A program made the translations under genes and the position numbers. A model generated the notes under the pieces. The model saw only the letters and a program-made list of their open reading frames with translations. It was not told where the DNA came from and searched no databases. From Candidatus Methylomirabilis sp. (GTDB taxonomy: Bacteria; Muiribacteriota; Ozemobacteria; Ozemobacterales; Ozemobacteraceae), in the NCBI GenBank assembly GCA_020722725.1, contig DYKG01000009.1:1-64000 (forward strand): 64,000 nt of DNA. The letters are read 5' to 3'. Within the stretch, counting starts at the first letter, position 1; each line of letters begins with the position of its first letter. Below are positions 62,802 to 64,000 of the stretch, in pieces.

Positions 62802-64000
62802 AAAAATCACCGGCTCAGAATAAATGTAATGTTTTTGGTCGCGAAATCGAAGCCTCAGATTTAACTTCCGAGATGATTGCCGACCTGCTCACGGAAGCGG
62901 AGGACCAGGCGCAGGCCGCAGCCAAACCTGATATTGAATGTGTTCTCGACGTTCTGCAGGCTGTTTCAGACTGCTGGCGTGACCCTGATTACAGTCTTCG
63001 GCAGCGGGCGTCTGCTATTCTTCCTGAATTGACCGGTTTCAGCCCTGCTATGGTCAATGAGGGCTTTTCGGTTATTTCGGCAATCTGTCGCCGGGAAAAC
63101 CTTGAAAAACGACTGCGCGGCGAGCTTGGCAGCCTGAAAGTGCTCGACAAATGGCTCGATTGCCCTGATTTTGCCTATGATTTACGGGCGGTTCCCCATG
63201 GTATTCTGCTTCATCTTACCGCCGGGAATGTTTTTGTCGGCGCGGTTGACAGCCTGGTTTCAGGCATAATCACGAAAAATGCCAATATTTTGAAAATGTC
63301 ACGGGTTGACCCCGTGTTTCCCCTGCTTTTCCTTGAAAGCATCAGGGAAAATGACCCGCAGGGAATCATCTGGCCGCATCAGGCTGCCCTTATCTGGAAA
63401 GGGGGCAACGAATCGATCGAAAATGCCTTGTTGAAGGCAAGATTGACTGTTGTGTTCTGGGGTGGCGGGGAGGCTCTTGAATCAGTTAAAAAACGTCTTG
63501 GTTCAAATACACGTTTGATTGAAAATGGGCCGCGTTATTCATTTGCCGTTGTTTCCGGCCCTCGCATTGCTGCAGGTCCTGGATCTGATCTCGTCCGAGG
63601 GCTGGCTCTCGATCTCTGTCGCTGGGATCAACAGGCCTGTTCGTCACCTCATGTCGTTTATGTCGTGGCCTCGAACGACCGGCCCGCCCATCTGTTGATG
63701 GAACAGTTGTTTGATGAGCTGGTCGAGCTTTCAGCGACTCTTCCGGTCGGGCGCCTTTCATTCGATGAAAAGGTCGAGATTCGCAAAGTGCGTGAGCTTG
63801 CCAGAATGGCCCAGGCCCGCAACGAGGGACGTGTGCTCGCTCCCGAGTCTTTTGATTTTTCTCTGGTTTTCGAGCAGAGTCCTGAATTCAAGGTTTCCTG
63901 CCTGAATCGCACACTTTTTATCAAAAGGGTCGCAAGTCTCGAAGAAATTCTGGCGCAGGTTGAGCCGATTTCTGCCTGGCTTCAGACCGCTGGCCTGTGC
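62798..64000 (+). CDS. luxC: LuxC-type acyl-CoA/acyl-protein reductase (3' end outside window)
   Basis: Open from ATG 62798, overlapping the luxE stop as ATGA, to the window edge (401 residues visible of perhaps 450-480). The aldehyde-dehydrogenase-like LuxC fold is evident: HGILLHLTAGNVFVGAVDSL, NANILKMSRVDPVFPLL, and the active-site Cys in WDQQACSSPH. The protein reduces an activated acyl group, bound as thioester, to a fatty aldehyde with NADPH. Together with LuxE and the GNAT protein it forms an acyl-reduction module. Downstream genes, which would reveal the product, are not in the window. Confidence 0.92.
   Translation, partial: MKKSPAQNKCNVFGREIEASDLTSEMIADLLTEAEDQAQAAAKPDIECVLDVLQAVSDCWRDPDYSLRQRASAILPELTGFSPAMVNEGFSVISAICRRENLEKRLRGELGSLKVLDKWLDCPDFAYDLRAVPHGILLHLTAGNVFVGAVDSLVSGIITKNANILKMSRVDPVFPLLFLESIRENDPQGIIWPHQAALIWKGGNESIENALLKARLTVVFWGGGEALESVKKRLGSNTRLIENGPRYSFAVVSGPRIAAGPGSDLVRGLALDLCRWDQQACSSPHVVYVVASNDRPAHLLMEQLFDELVELSATLPVGRLSFDEKVEIRKVRELARMAQARNEGRVLAPESFDFSLVFEQSPEFKVSCLNRTLFIKRVASLEEILAQVEPISAWLQTAGLC

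Overview
The window reads as ordinary chromosome from a motile, diderm (Gram-negative-type) bacterium of moderate G+C. A predicted outer-membrane beta-barrel ending in an aromatic residue, several lipobox lipoproteins, many signal peptides and a flagellar basal-body operon support this. A SpoVS homologue, very large TPR proteins and a xerC-hslVU-flgB gene order point to a deep-branching lineage outside the well-studied Proteobacteria. A Riflebacteria-like anaerobe is one guess, but the sequence alone does not settle it. No rRNA, tRNA, CRISPR array, insertion sequence or prophage was seen.

Layout. 1-4.6 kb (+): a fatty-acid/phospholipid cluster, rpmF-plsX-fabG-acpP-[decayed fabK-like gene]-fabF, without the fabH and fabD often found there. 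4.7-6.5 kb (+): spoVS and a TPR protein. 6.5-17.4 kb (-): a tightly packed five-gene envelope operon of two DUF3857/transglutaminase-like proteins (one without the catalytic Cys), a Wzy/O-antigen-ligase-like protein, a 1241-residue TPR protein and an outer-membrane barrel. 17.4-26.2 kb: a rhodanese relic, arcA, a starch-binding-type esterase, htpG with a striking inverted repeat around its promoter, galT-DEAD helicase, and a creatininase-family gene coupled to a small membrane protein. 26.3-32.4 kb (+): a membrane adenylate cyclase and a P-type Ca2+ ATPase. 32.4-35.8 kb (-): a frameshifted secreted-protein gene, a 79-residue orphan behind a near-consensus sigma-28 promoter, then an aminotransferase-dut-dapB operon. 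36-42.6 kb (+): three tandem paralogous lipoproteins and a small secreted protein. 42.5-45.6 kb (-): a metallo-beta-lactamase-fold relic and cupin-nadE.

45.7-57.7 kb (-): one long operon, xerC-hslV-hslU-flgB-flgC-fliE-fliF-fliG-(FliG C-domain paralogue)-fliH-fliI-fliJ-(SLT-like protein lacking its Glu)-(MotE-like). It links chromosome-dimer resolution, the HslUV protease and the flagellar rod, MS ring, switch and export ATPase. 57.8-60.2 kb (-): a methyltransferase and a cell-wall amidase. 60.4-64 kb (+): a strong promoter drives a double-GNAT protein, LuxE and LuxC, i.e. a fatty-acyl activation/reduction module without luciferase genes in view; it runs off the window end.

Most interesting items: the GNAT-LuxE-LuxC module, the stand-alone FliG C-domain paralogue and Glu-less SLT protein in the flagellar operon, the sigma-28-driven 79-residue orphan, the htpG operator-like inverted repeat, the paired active/Cys-less transglutaminases, and four to five decaying genes in 64 kb.
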